Source: Duganella callida
GTDB taxonomy: Bacteria > Pseudomonadota > Gammaproteobacteria > Burkholderiales > Burkholderiaceae_D
Direction of reading: 5' to 3'
NCBI RefSeq assembly: GCF_004614165.1
Contig: NZ_SPVG01000245.1
Span: 1 to 64,000 of the forward strand
Length of the DNA stretch: 64,000 nucleotides
Shown here: positions 54,516-63,568 of the stretch, one piece after another
How positions within the stretch are numbered: position 1 is the first letter of the stretch
How the letters are laid out: every line of letters begins with the position of its first letter
The notes under the pieces: model-generated
Databases searched by the model: none
What the model was told of the DNA's origin: nothing
Seen by the model: the letters and a program-made list of their open reading frames with translations, nothing else
Translations under genes and position numbers: made by a program

Positions 54516-55973
54516 ATGTCCAAGGTCAACGACAAATCATCAGCCGTCGCGGCCATGGAGGGCGACTGGGCGAAGATCGACGCTTTGGTGGGCGGCACGA
54601 AGGCGATGCGTGCTGCCGGCACGGACTTCTTACCTAAGTTTCCAGCCGAGAGTCAAGAAGCTTACGACTTCCGCAAGAAAACCAGCACGCTGTACAACGC
54701 GACCGGCCGCACCATCGAGAACATGGCGGCCAAGCCGTTCGCCGAGGCGACGACCGTGCGCGATATCGAAGAGCCGGGTAAGACGTGGCTCGAAAACATC
54801 GATTTGTGCGGTAACAACGTGACCGTGTTCGCGCACAAGCTGCTGCAGGCGGGCTTGGCGTACGGCCTGACGCACATCCTGGTCGACATGCCCACCACCG
54901 TCGATAAAGACGGCAAAGCGCTGTACCCGACCAAGGCGGCGGAGCAGTCTGCAGGCGTGCGGCCGTACCTGGTGCACATCACCCCGAAGCAGATCCTCGG
55001 CTGGCGCAGCACGCGCGGCGCCGACGGACAGGAATCGCTGGCGATGCTGCGCTTCATGGAATCGGTCGAAGAGAACAATGGCGAGTTCGGTACCAAGACC
55101 ATCGCGCAGATTCGCGTGCTGACGCCGACGACCTGGGCTACCTACCGTAAGGTTGAAAAGCCGACCAGCGGCCAGGCCGCCGAAGAATGGTCGTTGGACA
55201 AATCTGGCCCAGTCTCGCTGGGCAAAGTGCCGCTGGTGACCTTCTACACGAAGCGCACCGGCTTCATGACCGCCGTTCCGCCGCTGCTGGACATGGCGGA
55301 CCTGAACATCAAGCACTGGCAGTCGTCGAGCGATCAGGATTCGATCCTGCACACCGCGCGCGTGCCGGTCTTGGCCATCTCCGGCGTGCAGGACGACGAC
55401 AAGATCGAGATCGGACCGAAAGCCTTCCTGCGGCTGCCGATCGGTGCTGAGGCCAAATACATCGAGCACTCCGGCGCGGCGATCGAGGCCGGCCGCCTGT
55501 CGCTGAAGGATCTGGAAGACCAGATGCGCGCCATGGGCGCCGAGCTGTTGGTGGAATCTCAGGTGGCCACGACCGCCACGCAGAACAACATCGAGGACGG
55601 CGAGGCCAAAAGCCAGTTGAAGCTGATGGTTGAGGGCGAAGAGGATGCGCTGGACAACGCCATCACACTGATGCACGAGTGGGTGGGCCTGGAGTTCAAG
55701 GGCAAGACCGACATCTTCAAGGACTTCTCGTCCGATGCGATCCTGGCCGCGGCGGCGCCGTTTGTCCTGTCGCTGGTGCAGCTGGTGAACAACCGCCTGA
55801 TGTCGAAAGAGGACGCGTTCAACGAAATGCGCCGCTACGGCATCATCAATCCGGACCTGGTCTGGGCCGACGTGCAGGAGCGCATCGCCGCCGAGCCGCC
55901 GGAGTTCGACATGGGCATGCTTGGCGCGCCAACTCCCAGCTCGGCGCCCGCACCGGCACCGGCTGCTGACTAA
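54516..55973 (+). CDS. Portal protein, DUF4055 family
   Basis: A 485-residue protein (RKKTSTLYNATGRTIENMAA, FAHKLLQAGLAYGLTHILVD, AEAKYIEHSGAAIEAGRLSL) matching DUF4055 phage proteins that occupy the portal position between TerL and the MuF-like gene. The C-terminus ends in a Pro/Ala tail. Overlaps the next gene by one nt (TAATG). Confidence 0.88.
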   Translation: MSKVNDKSSAVAAMEGDWAKIDALVGGTKAMRAAGTDFLPKFPAESQEAYDFRKKTSTLYNATGRTIENMAAKPFAEATTVRDIEEPGKTWLENIDLCGNNVTVFAHKLLQAGLAYGLTHILVDMPTTVDKDGKALYPTKAAEQSAGVRPYLVHITPKQILGWRSTRGADGQESLAMLRFMESVEENNGEFGTKTIAQIRVLTPTTWATYRKVEKPTSGQAAEEWSLDKSGPVSLGKVPLVTFYTKRTGFMTAVPPLLDMADLNIKHWQSSSDQDSILHTARVPVLAISGVQDDDKIEIGPKAFLRLPIGAEAKYIEHSGAAIEAGRLSLKDLEDQMRAMGAELLVESQVATTATQNNIEDGEAKSQLKLMVEGEEDALDNAITLMHEWVGLEFKGKTDIFKDFSSDAILAAAAPFVLSLVQLVNNRLMSKEDAFNEMRRYGIINPDLVWADVQERIAAEPPEFDMGMLGAPTPSSAPAPAPAAD

Positions 55974-57124
55974 TGAGCGCGCTCGAGCAGTGGCTGCTGG
56001 AGGTGCTGCTGGCCAACGGCGTCAACATGCTGCGCGCCGAGGCCGAAATCAAGGCCAAGGTGATCGCGCTGCTGGTGCTGATGCAAAAGGACATCGTCGC
56101 GCTGCTGGCGAACGCGGTGGAGATGTCCGACGCCGGCAAGCAGGCGAAGGCGGCCGTGCTGCGCGAATCGAACGCGCTGATTGCCAAATATTACGGTCAG
56201 GCGCAGCTGCAGATGGACCTGCGCGCGGTCGCCGAAGTCGAAGCGCTGGGCGTCAAGAAGGCGCTGACCAGCGTGATCGGCCGCGCGGCGCCGGGCGAGA
56301 TCAGCGCGGCTGTGCGCATGGGTATCGGCATCCCGACCGAGGGTTACCTGAAGAAGCTGGCCAGCGACATCCTCATCCAAGGCTCGCCCGCGAAGAACTG
56401 GTGGTTGCGCCAGCAGCAGGACACGCAGTTCAAGGTCGCCAACCAAATCCGGATCGGCGCCGCCCAGGGTGAGACGAACGCGCAGATCATCAAGCGCATC
56501 GTTGGCGAAGAGGTCAAGGTTAAGCCGGCGCCCGCCGCGCCGACGGCGAAAGGTCCGGCGGTACCCGAAATCGTGCCGGGCCACCCGGGCGTCTTGCCGC
56601 TGGCGCGCAAGAATGCGGCAGCCGTTGTGCAAACCAGTATGACAACGGTCGCCGCCGCCGCGCGCCGCGCCACGCTCGAACTGAACCGCGATATCACCAA
56701 CGGCATCATGCAGGTGAGCACGCTGGACAGCCACACCAGCCTGACGTGCATCGCTTACAGCGGCGCGCAGTGGGATTGGGACTACCGGCCGATCAACGGC
56801 AACAAGCTGGAATACAACGGTGGCGTGCCGCGGCATTGGAACTGCCGTAGCGCCGAGGTGGCGATCATGAAGACGCTACGCGAGATGGGCATCGACATGG
56901 ACGATCCGGATCCTGGCCAGCGCGCCTCGGCCGCCGGCCCGCTCAGTGCGAAGACCACCTTTGCCGACTTCCTCAAGGTGATGGGGCCGGCCTACCAAGA
57001 CGAGACGCTGGGCAAGGGTAGGGCAGAGCTGTTCCGCGCCGGAAAGCTGACGCCGGCGCAGTTAGTGGACATGAGCGGCCGGCCGCTGTCGCTGGAAAAG
57101 CTGCGGGAGGCGTACGCGAACTGA
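55973..57124 (+). CDS. Minor head (MuF/gp7-like) morphogenesis protein
   Basis: A 383-residue protein with a helical N-terminal half and, at residues about 215-300, the Phage_Mu_F-type core: VQTSMTTVAAAARRATLELN, LTCIAYSGAQWDWDYRPING, VPRHWNCRSAEVAIM. This family sits inside heads and is often ejected with DNA. The Cys/His/Asn pattern is intact. Confidence 0.87.
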   Translation: MSALEQWLLEVLLANGVNMLRAEAEIKAKVIALLVLMQKDIVALLANAVEMSDAGKQAKAAVLRESNALIAKYYGQAQLQMDLRAVAEVEALGVKKALTSVIGRAAPGEISAAVRMGIGIPTEGYLKKLASDILIQGSPAKNWWLRQQQDTQFKVANQIRIGAAQGETNAQIIKRIVGEEVKVKPAPAAPTAKGPAVPEIVPGHPGVLPLARKNAAAVVQTSMTTVAAAARRATLELNRDITNGIMQVSTLDSHTSLTCIAYSGAQWDWDYRPINGNKLEYNGGVPRHWNCRSAEVAIMKTLREMGIDMDDPDPGQRASAAGPLSAKTTFADFLKVMGPAYQDETLGKGRAELFRAGKLTPAQLVDMSGRPLSLEKLREAYAN

Positions 57125-57138
57125 GGTAGAATCGGGGC

Positions 57139-57471
57139 ATGACCTTCGATGCCAAAACCTTACTTACCGCGCCGCTCCCGCCTGATCTGACGGTCGATAG
57201 GCTTGCGGTGGCGATCAAACACCTGCAGGAGCTGGGCCTCGGTGGTGCCACGATCAAGTTGCCCGATGGCGCCCCGCTGGGCGGTGTGGAGCTGGTGGCG
57301 CAGGGCGCTGAACCCGCCCATATCGTCTTCAAGCAAACGACCGGCGCCCGAGAGTGCGAACACGACTTTCAGCGCAGAGACATGTCGATGCCTAGGCCAG
57401 ACGGAACACAGTCCCTTTACTACGCTTGCAAGCACTGCGGCTTGCGCAGGGAGCAAGTCATAGAAGCATAA
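57139..57471 (+). CDS. Small phage protein with zinc-like C-terminus
   Basis: A 110-residue protein. The C-terminal part has a CEHDF and CKHCGL pair that may bind zinc. Followed directly by a terminator. Function unknown. Confidence 0.7.
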   Translation: MTFDAKTLLTAPLPPDLTVDRLAVAIKHLQELGLGGATIKLPDGAPLGGVELVAQGAEPAHIVFKQTTGARECEHDFQRRDMSMPRPDGTQSLYYACKHCGLRREQVIEA

Positions 57472-57473
57472 GC

Positions 57474-57496
57474 AACCCGCCCAGGCGGGTTTTTTT
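57474..57496 (+). terminator. Terminator before the scaffold gene
   Basis: AACCCGC-CCAG-GCGGGTT followed by seven T. Confidence 0.85.
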
Positions 57497-57614
57497 ACGT
57501 CTCAACGAAGGCCGCCCGGGCAACCTGGTGGCTTTTTTATTGCCGCAAGCGGATGCGACGCGGCGCAACGGCCGGACGGCCATCGATAGGGCGGATGCCC
57601 GGAAAGACCTCACC

Positions 57615-58427
57615 ATGCCATTCAAAACCGATGCCAACGGCGCCATCGTGATCGACGCCGAAAAGAAACTGCCGATTTTCGTTCACACGAACGGCACCGA
57701 AGCGCCGTTCGACGCGGACGCCACGCTGGGCACCATCACCCGCCTGAACGGCGAGGCGAAGGGGCACCGTGAAGCCAAGGAAGCAGCGGAAGCGCGGCTG
57801 AAAGGCTTCGAAGGCATCGAAGACGGCGAGGCCGCACGCAAAGCGCTGGAAACCGTCAAAAGCCTGTCTGCTGGCGACCTGAAGACTGCCGCGCAGGTGC
57901 AGGAAATCAAGGACGCGGCCGCCCGCGCCGCGCAGGAGCAAGTCGCTGCCGCAGCCAAGGCCAGCGCCACCCAGATTCAAGAACTGACCGCGACGCTGGA
58001 TAAGCGCACCGCAGAACTGAACAACCATATGGTCGGCGGCGGCTTCTCGGGCTCCAAGCTGCTGAGCGACGACAAGCACCCAATGCGCCTGGCCATCCCC
58101 GCTGAGATGGCCCGCGCCTACTTCGGCGGAAATTTCAAGGTCGAAGACGGCAAGATCGTGCCGTACGACGCTGCCGGCAACAAGATCTACTCTCCGACCC
58201 GCCCCGGCGAAGTCGCCGACTTCGACGAAGGCCTCGCTCAGCTGGTGCAGGCGTGCCCGTTCAAGGACCAGATCCTGAAGGGCTCCGGCGCATCCGGCAG
58301 CGGCGCCCATCAAAGCGGCAAGTCGGGCAGTGGCGGCAAGCGTGAAATTACGCGCGCCCAGTTCGACGGCATGGACGCCGGCGCCCGCCAGGCCGCCATC
58401 AAGGAAGGCGCCGTGTTCGTGGACTGA
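57615..58427 (+). CDS. Capsid scaffold-type protein
   Basis: A 270-residue protein from the ATG at 57615 (MPFKTDANGAIVIDAEKKLP). The centre is a long charged coiled coil (LNGEAKGHREAKEAAEARLK to LDKRTAELNNHM). Then comes a capsid-associated segment (FSGSKLLSDDKHPMRLAIPA) and a Gly/Ser linker with a helical end. The position directly before the coat gene fits a scaffolding protein. Confidence 0.8.
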   Translation: MPFKTDANGAIVIDAEKKLPIFVHTNGTEAPFDADATLGTITRLNGEAKGHREAKEAAEARLKGFEGIEDGEAARKALETVKSLSAGDLKTAAQVQEIKDAAARAAQEQVAAAAKASATQIQELTATLDKRTAELNNHMVGGGFSGSKLLSDDKHPMRLAIPAEMARAYFGGNFKVEDGKIVPYDAAGNKIYSPTRPGEVADFDEGLAQLVQACPFKDQILKGSGASGSGAHQSGKSGSGGKREITRAQFDGMDAGARQAAIKEGAVFVD

Positions 58428-58535
58428 GCCCCTGCCGTCGGCAGCAATTTAAGTAATGCAGCTGCCATGACCCGGATGGGGATTGGTGTTTTGGGCTGGA
58501 TGGCCTAACAAATCTGACAACTCAACTCACTCGAT

Positions 58536-58563
58536 AAGGCTCGCTTCGGCGGGCCTTTTTTCA
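58536..58563 (+). terminator. Terminator between scaffold and coat genes
   Basis: AAGGCTCGC-TTCG-GCGGGCCTT followed by T run; 9-bp stem with one wobble. It may tune coat expression from its own promoter. Confidence 0.8.
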
Positions 58564-58581
58564 TCTCCGAAAGGTTTTAAC

Positions 58582-59751
58582 ATGGGTGCACTCACTCTGA
58601 CTGGTCTGATCCCAACCATCTACGAAGCGATGGATGTCGTGTCGCGCGAGAAAATTGGTTTCATCACCGCGGTATCGCAGGACTTCAGCGCCGAACGTGC
58701 CGCGCTGAATCAGACCATCAGCTCGCCGGTCGTCGGCGCGATGGTGGCGGAAGACCTGACCCCGAGCCCATTCGCGCAAGACACGCCGAACCAATCGATC
58801 GGCAAGGTCGACATGACCATCTCGAAGTCCCGCTCGGTACCTTTCGGCATCACCGGCGAGGAGACCAAGGGCCTGCAATCGGCCGGCACGCTGGTGCAGA
58901 TCAACCGTGACCGCATCGCCCAGGCGATCCGTACGCTGAGCAACGAAATGGAAGTGGACCTGTACACTGAACTGTACAAGTCGGCCAGCCGCAGCTACGG
59001 CACCGCCGGCACCACGCCGTTCGGAACTGCCAGCGATTTCTCGGACTTCGCCGGCATGAACGAGATTCTGGACGAGAACGGCGCGCCGGACTCGGATCGC
59101 CACCTGGTGCTGGGCTCGGCTGCGATCCGCAACATTCGCGGCAAGCAGGCGGTGCTGTTCAAGGCGAACGAAGCTGGTACCGAAGACCTGCTGCGTCGCG
59201 GCATCATCGGCCAAGTTGAAGGCCTGGACATCCACCAGTCGGCGGCCATCAAAGGCACCGTCGCCGTCGGTACCGGCGCCTCGGCGACGACCAACACCGC
59301 AGGCTACGCGGTCGGCGCCACCGTGATCACCCTGGCCGCCGCGGGTACCGGCGCGATCCTGGCTGGCGACTTTGTGCAGTTCGCCGGCGACTCGCGCAAA
59401 TACCTGCTGGACGCCGGCAACGCCAACGTTTCGGCCGGCGGCACCATCACGCTGTCCGAACCGGGCCTGCTGCAGGCTATTCCGCCGTCGGCGACGGCCG
59501 TCACCGTCGTGGCCGCCGCGACCCGCAACATCGCGTTCCACCGCACCGCGATCCAGCTGGCGACCCGCGCGCCGGCCATGCCGGAAGGTGGCGACTGCGC
59601 CGATGACGTGATGATGGTGACCGATCCAATCACCAAGATCACCTACGAGTTCGCGCTGTATCGCCAAAAGCGTCAGGTGCGTTACGAGGTCAACCTGGCG
59701 TGGGGCAAGAAGCTGATCGCCAAGCGCCACTCGGGCATCCTGCTGGGCTAA
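58582..59751 (+). CDS. Major capsid protein, P22-coat-like
   Basis: A 389-residue protein (MGALTLTGLIPTIYEAMDVV, SREKIGFITAVSQDFSAERA, VPFGITGEETKGLQSAG) matching the P22 coat family, an HK97-fold shell protein. A Gly/Thr/Ala-rich middle stretch (about 230-300) corresponds to the inserted I-domain region. The start at 58582 has GAAAGG. Confidence 0.92.
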   Translation: MGALTLTGLIPTIYEAMDVVSREKIGFITAVSQDFSAERAALNQTISSPVVGAMVAEDLTPSPFAQDTPNQSIGKVDMTISKSRSVPFGITGEETKGLQSAGTLVQINRDRIAQAIRTLSNEMEVDLYTELYKSASRSYGTAGTTPFGTASDFSDFAGMNEILDENGAPDSDRHLVLGSAAIRNIRGKQAVLFKANEAGTEDLLRRGIIGQVEGLDIHQSAAIKGTVAVGTGASATTNTAGYAVGATVITLAAAGTGAILAGDFVQFAGDSRKYLLDAGNANVSAGGTITLSEPGLLQAIPPSATAVTVVAAATRNIAFHRTAIQLATRAPAMPEGGDCADDVMMVTDPITKITYEFALYRQKRQVRYEVNLAWGKKLIAKRHSGILLG

Positions 59752-59801
59752 TCCACCCGGCCCGGCTGCTGCGCGCCGCTGGGCCTCACCGCGAGTTCAT
59801 C

Positions 59802-60275
59802 ATGACCACCATCAAAATCAAATCCACCGACCCGGACAGCCAGGGTCCATTCGTCATCATCGAGAAGGCGGACTTCAATCCGGACAAGCACGAGCTGTTC
59901 GAAGGCGAGAGCCTGGGTGATGGCACCGGCGCGGTCGGCCTGGGCGGCGACGGCGTGCCCACCCTGGCCGAACTGATGTCGGGCGCCAAGCAGTTGCAGG
60001 CCCGCAAAGAGCAGCTGGACGACTTCGAAATGCACCTGAACCAGCGCGCCAGTCTGCTGGATGAGCGCGAGCAGGCGGTGCTGGCGCGTGAGCAGGCCAA
60101 CGAAGCGGAAGCGCTGCGCCTGGCCGCGCTGGCTGCCGCTGGCACCACCTCGGCGCCAACCGATCCCGCGGCAATGAGCAAAGAGCAGCTGCACGCTGCT
60201 CTGGACGCCAAGGGCACCAAGTACCCGGCAGCCGCAAACAAGGCTGAGCTGGTCGCGCTGCTGACTGGCGCCTGA
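59802..60275 (+). CDS. Head-associated protein with HeH/LEM C-terminus
   Basis: A 157-residue protein. Beta-rich N-terminus (IKIKSTDPDSQGPFVIIEKA), a coiled coil (KQLQARKEQLDDFEMHLNQR), and a C-terminal HeH/LEM unit (SKEQLHAALDAKGTKYPAAA, NKAELVALL). Such short DNA-binding ends are frequent in phage head proteins next to the coat gene. Role inferred. Confidence 0.75.
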   Translation: MTTIKIKSTDPDSQGPFVIIEKADFNPDKHELFEGESLGDGTGAVGLGGDGVPTLAELMSGAKQLQARKEQLDDFEMHLNQRASLLDEREQAVLAREQANEAEALRLAALAAAGTTSAPTDPAAMSKEQLHAALDAKGTKYPAAANKAELVALLTGA

Positions 60276-60333
60276 TCGATGCAATCCCGCCCGCCGCGCG
60301 CGGGCTTTCTCCATTCTGCAACCGAGATAGCCA

Positions 60334-61830
60334 ATGTCCAAACTTACCACGATCCGCGCAGGTGAACTCCCCAAAACCGTGACTCTGCCTGCCGGGCGGG
60401 TTTTGATGTTGGATGGCTATGAAAGCGCAAGCGGCATCGCGTACCAGCTTGATCCGAGTCTTGGTGGCACGAACTCGGTTCGTTCTTGGCCGCTAAGTGC
60501 TGGCGGCGCACCGAAGATCGGCCCGTTTGCGGACGAGCAGCGCTTCTTGATTTCGTGCGCAACGGGCGCTTTCGAAGTGTCCCACGGGTTGCCGGCTCTG
60601 TATCCGGCTGCCTCAGCCTTTCCGAATTCTGGTGTTTCTAGCGGCAATATCGCCACCCGCATGCTTACGGGGCGTGTGGCGAACGTCGTCAACAATGCGA
60701 CCGGCTATTCCTGGGAGATGACTTTATCGTTTGCCGCGCCGATCGATGCGATCCGCTGGATTTTTGGACAGTCCCGCAAGGCCGGCGTTGCGTCGGACGC
60801 GCCGACCTTCCTGGCCACAGCTTACGCGGCGGATTCCTTTGCGGACATCGATGCGGCCACGTTCACTCAATTCCTCTCCGCCGGCGGCAACAGCACGATG
60901 ACTCTGGCCGCGCCGTCGACTGATTCCAACATCGTCTATACGGTTACCGATTGGCTGCGCCAGCCATCGAAAAAACGCACGGACGGCGGCCGTGGTGCAC
61001 TACACTCCTGCCGCGCTTGGGTCAGCGGCGGCAACCGTATCGTCTTGCTCGGCGACGGCACTGATTCGTTCGATAACTGGGCCTCGCGGCCGGGCTCCGG
61101 TCCGCAGGCACGCATTAGGCGCACTACTGCCGGGGGCAACGCAACTAATGCCGCCTTCGCCGGCTCGCTCGCATCGTCGTGCCCAATTTTGGGCGCGCAG
61201 ATCGTCTCTCAGGGTCGGGTCTACACCATCGGCGAATGGGGTGATTCGAACAATGAGCGCCGCGACCAGTTTATCGGCGAGGGCTTGTGCCTGCCGATGG
61301 CTGAGAAGATAAATGGCCTGAACCTGGGCTTTACGGTTGAGGCAATGTCCTGCGGCTGGTCCGGCGCGTCCACGAACGTTTGGCAAGCCAACATCAAAGC
61401 TGCGTTCGCTGCTGGCTTGATTCCAGACGTCGCAATGTACAAAATGTTTTCTGGCAACGATATCGCATCGACGATCGCGCAATCAGACATCGACCTCATG
61501 CGTAGCCGTTTCGCTCTGCGCCTGGCCGACACCTTCGCCGGCGCCAAATGCCGTCCATGGTTGTTTGACTTCCAACCCTATAATAGCGACCAGAAGCCAT
61601 TCGGTGCCACGGATATCGTGCGGCTCGGCGCCAACTCCGCACTCGCCGCCACCGGCTTTGACATCATCAACCAAAGCGCGATCGTGTCGGGCGCGGTGGA
61701 TGGGACAGGTCAGACGCAGTTGGCGGATGGCATGTTCATCGGTGACCGCATTCACTACAGCGCCAAGGCGTACAACGCGATGGTTGAAGCAAATTACCGC
61801 CGAGGGATTGAGTTGTTGACCTGCGCGTGA
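60334..61830 (+). CDS. SGNH-hydrolase-like protein in the head module
   Basis: A 498-residue protein. The N-terminal ~200 residues are beta-rich. The C-terminal half has SGNH/GDSL signature residues: GEWGDSNNERRD (nucleophile Ser block), MFSGND (Asn/Asp block) and GDRIHYSAKAYN (Asp and His block). SGNH enzymes are esterases or carbohydrate deacetylases. On a virion this could modify host surface polysaccharide. The nucleophile assignment is by eye. Confidence 0.7.
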   Translation: MSKLTTIRAGELPKTVTLPAGRVLMLDGYESASGIAYQLDPSLGGTNSVRSWPLSAGGAPKIGPFADEQRFLISCATGAFEVSHGLPALYPAASAFPNSGVSSGNIATRMLTGRVANVVNNATGYSWEMTLSFAAPIDAIRWIFGQSRKAGVASDAPTFLATAYAADSFADIDAATFTQFLSAGGNSTMTLAAPSTDSNIVYTVTDWLRQPSKKRTDGGRGALHSCRAWVSGGNRIVLLGDGTDSFDNWASRPGSGPQARIRRTTAGGNATNAAFAGSLASSCPILGAQIVSQGRVYTIGEWGDSNNERRDQFIGEGLCLPMAEKINGLNLGFTVEAMSCGWSGASTNVWQANIKAAFAAGLIPDVAMYKMFSGNDIASTIAQSDIDLMRSRFALRLADTFAGAKCRPWLFDFQPYNSDQKPFGATDIVRLGANSALAATGFDIINQSAIVSGAVDGTGQTQLADGMFIGDRIHYSAKAYNAMVEANYRRGIELLTCA

Positions 61831-61839
61831 GTAAGCTCG

Positions 61840-63006
61840 TTAGGCTAAATTACGACCGTGTCGCTTCATCTTTGTCAGATCATCACGCATAGTTGCCCAC
61901 GCCTCCTTCAGTTCAGATAGTGCTTTGATACGTCCAGCTTCGTCTTGAATGACAGATCGTATTGCTTTGAGGTCTGGCTCTGACCCGAATAGATCGCCAA
62001 ATGCCGTTTCAATTTCCGGAACACATTCCCAAGCTGCTTCGAGTGCTTCCTCCGCCGATGTACCCAGGTCGACATACCTCTCGGCAAGTGGGTGAATTAC
62101 TCCGATGCAGTAAAACATGCGATGCGCAGCCTCTGGATGCGTCCGAGTGTTCGCCCCCGGCCACTCCCTTGGATTTAACAAGCGAAAGAACGAATAGGCG
62201 ACGCGAGCCGTAGTCCTATAGCATGCGATGGGTGTTGAGAATAGTTCGTGTCTATTAAGAACTTCAGGCAATATCAAATGTCCAGAAATATCATTTGACT
62301 TGATGTACTGCGCGATAGGCAAGTACTGCCGACGTCGATCAAGCAATTCTAAGAGTAGGTACTGGACCGCTGCGCTATCGGCGTCCATTTCGAGCGCGCG
62401 CCTTTGTAAATATATGTCGGTATTTTGTGCGTCAGAATCCATTTCCTGTATTTGGTTCTTGCCAGTGATCTTTTGAAGCCACCTAGTATGTCCATTATTA
62501 ATGTGTGCAAATTCGTGATAGATGAGAAATTCTACGGCGAGGCAGGCGAACTGACTTGCGTACTCTCGTCGTTTGGGGTCTTCCGGCTGTACAGCTAGCG
62601 CCGCTGAGGTGCGAGCAAGATCAGAAAATGACTCTAGTCTAGCCTTAGTCGTTTCTTCTGGTGATGTCTTTGAAAATTCGGAAAATACCTTTGGATTGCA
62701 AAATATTCTATAAAAATAATTGAATATAGTCGAAATGGCGATACTATTCACACCAATAAAATCAAAGCCATTTTTCTCATCAGGCGATGAATACGCGAAT
62801 GCATTTATCCGGTCACCGTTAAGCACGTCAAAGTAAATTGGGCGCAATTTGTCGGTAAACCATCTATGCGCTAAAATAGATACATAATTACTTATTCCGG
62901 CCTTGCATGAATTAATTAATTCATCGAAGCTTTTCGAAACGCCCGTTGGCGAAAATCTGCCGCCGCTTTGAGATATTAGATCTTCGAGTTCGTCGTTCGT
63001 CTGCAT
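61840..63006 (-). CDS. HExxH metalloprotease, antisense insert in head operon (Lit/U49-like candidate)
   Basis: A 388-residue protein. The zinc motif FLIYHEFAHINNGH (His, Glu, His) lies near residue 165 and a third-ligand motif ALEMDADSAAVQYL about 45 residues later, the gluzincin arrangement used by the phage-exclusion peptidase Lit (U49). No signal peptide, so cytoplasmic. The gene is AT-richer than all neighbours and on the opposite strand between two head genes, so it is a moron with its own promoter. Exclusion or defence role inferred. Confidence 0.75.
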   Translation of the reverse strand: MQTNDELEDLISQSGGRFSPTGVSKSFDELINSCKAGISNYVSILAHRWFTDKLRPIYFDVLNGDRINAFAYSSPDEKNGFDFIGVNSIAISTIFNYFYRIFCNPKVFSEFSKTSPEETTKARLESFSDLARTSAALAVQPEDPKRREYASQFACLAVEFLIYHEFAHINNGHTRWLQKITGKNQIQEMDSDAQNTDIYLQRRALEMDADSAAVQYLLLELLDRRRQYLPIAQYIKSNDISGHLILPEVLNRHELFSTPIACYRTTARVAYSFFRLLNPREWPGANTRTHPEAAHRMFYCIGVIHPLAERYVDLGTSAEEALEAAWECVPEIETAFGDLFGSEPDLKAIRSVIQDEAGRIKALSELKEAWATMRDDLTKMKRHGRNLA

Positions 63007-63049
63007 TTTTCCTCCTCCTATTGCGTGCTGTTACCAAAGAGCTATACCA

Positions 63050-63568
63050 ATGCTAACTGAAACCGGCACCGGCCTGCCAAATGCCGAAAGCTACATCAGC
63101 GTCGCCGACGCGACCGCGCACCACGCCGCAATGGGCAACGCCGCCTGGGCCGCGTTGGCCAGCGACGACCTGCGCGAGCAGGCGCTGCGCCGCGCCACGG
63201 CCTACATGCAGCAGACCTATCGCGCTCGCTGGAAGGGTATGCGCACGACCAGCAGCCAGGCGCTGGACTGGCCGCGCTACGACGTGGAGCTCGATGACGT
63301 TGGCTATGGCCGCTACGCTTCGATCCTGCCGTCCAACGTTGTGCCGGCCGAGGTGCGCACCGCGTGCGCCGACCTGGCGCTGCGGGCGGCGACCGGCGTC
63401 GAATTGTCGCCGGACCTCGATCGCACGATTACTCGCGAGACCGTCGGCCCGATTACCACCGAGTACGAGAACGGCGCGCCCGAGGCGCCGCGCTTCCGGT
63501 CGGTGGATCGCATGCTGGCGCCGTACCTGTGCGGCTCGAGCCTTTCGGGTCGGATGGTGCGCGGATGA
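63050..63568 (+). CDS. DnaT-like/head-tail connector protein
   Basis: A 172-residue protein (TGTGLPNAESYISVADATAH, REQALRRATAYMQQTYRARW, ALDWPRYDV) matching the DnaT-like phage family placed after the coat gene, probably a head-completion connector. The C-terminal segment contains RSVDRMLAPYL, common to these proteins. Overlaps the next gene by 4 nt. Confidence 0.85.
   Translation: MLTETGTGLPNAESYISVADATAHHAAMGNAAWAALASDDLREQALRRATAYMQQTYRARWKGMRTTSSQALDWPRYDVELDDVGYGRYASILPSNVVPAEVRTACADLALRAATGVELSPDLDRTITRETVGPITTEYENGAPEAPRFRSVDRMLAPYLCGSSLSGRMVRG

Noticed and set aside
60289..60308. Hairpin GCCCG...CGGGC with a TTTCT tail after the HeH gene
   Set aside because: Five-bp stem with a weak T-run; may be a minor terminator but too weak to call.
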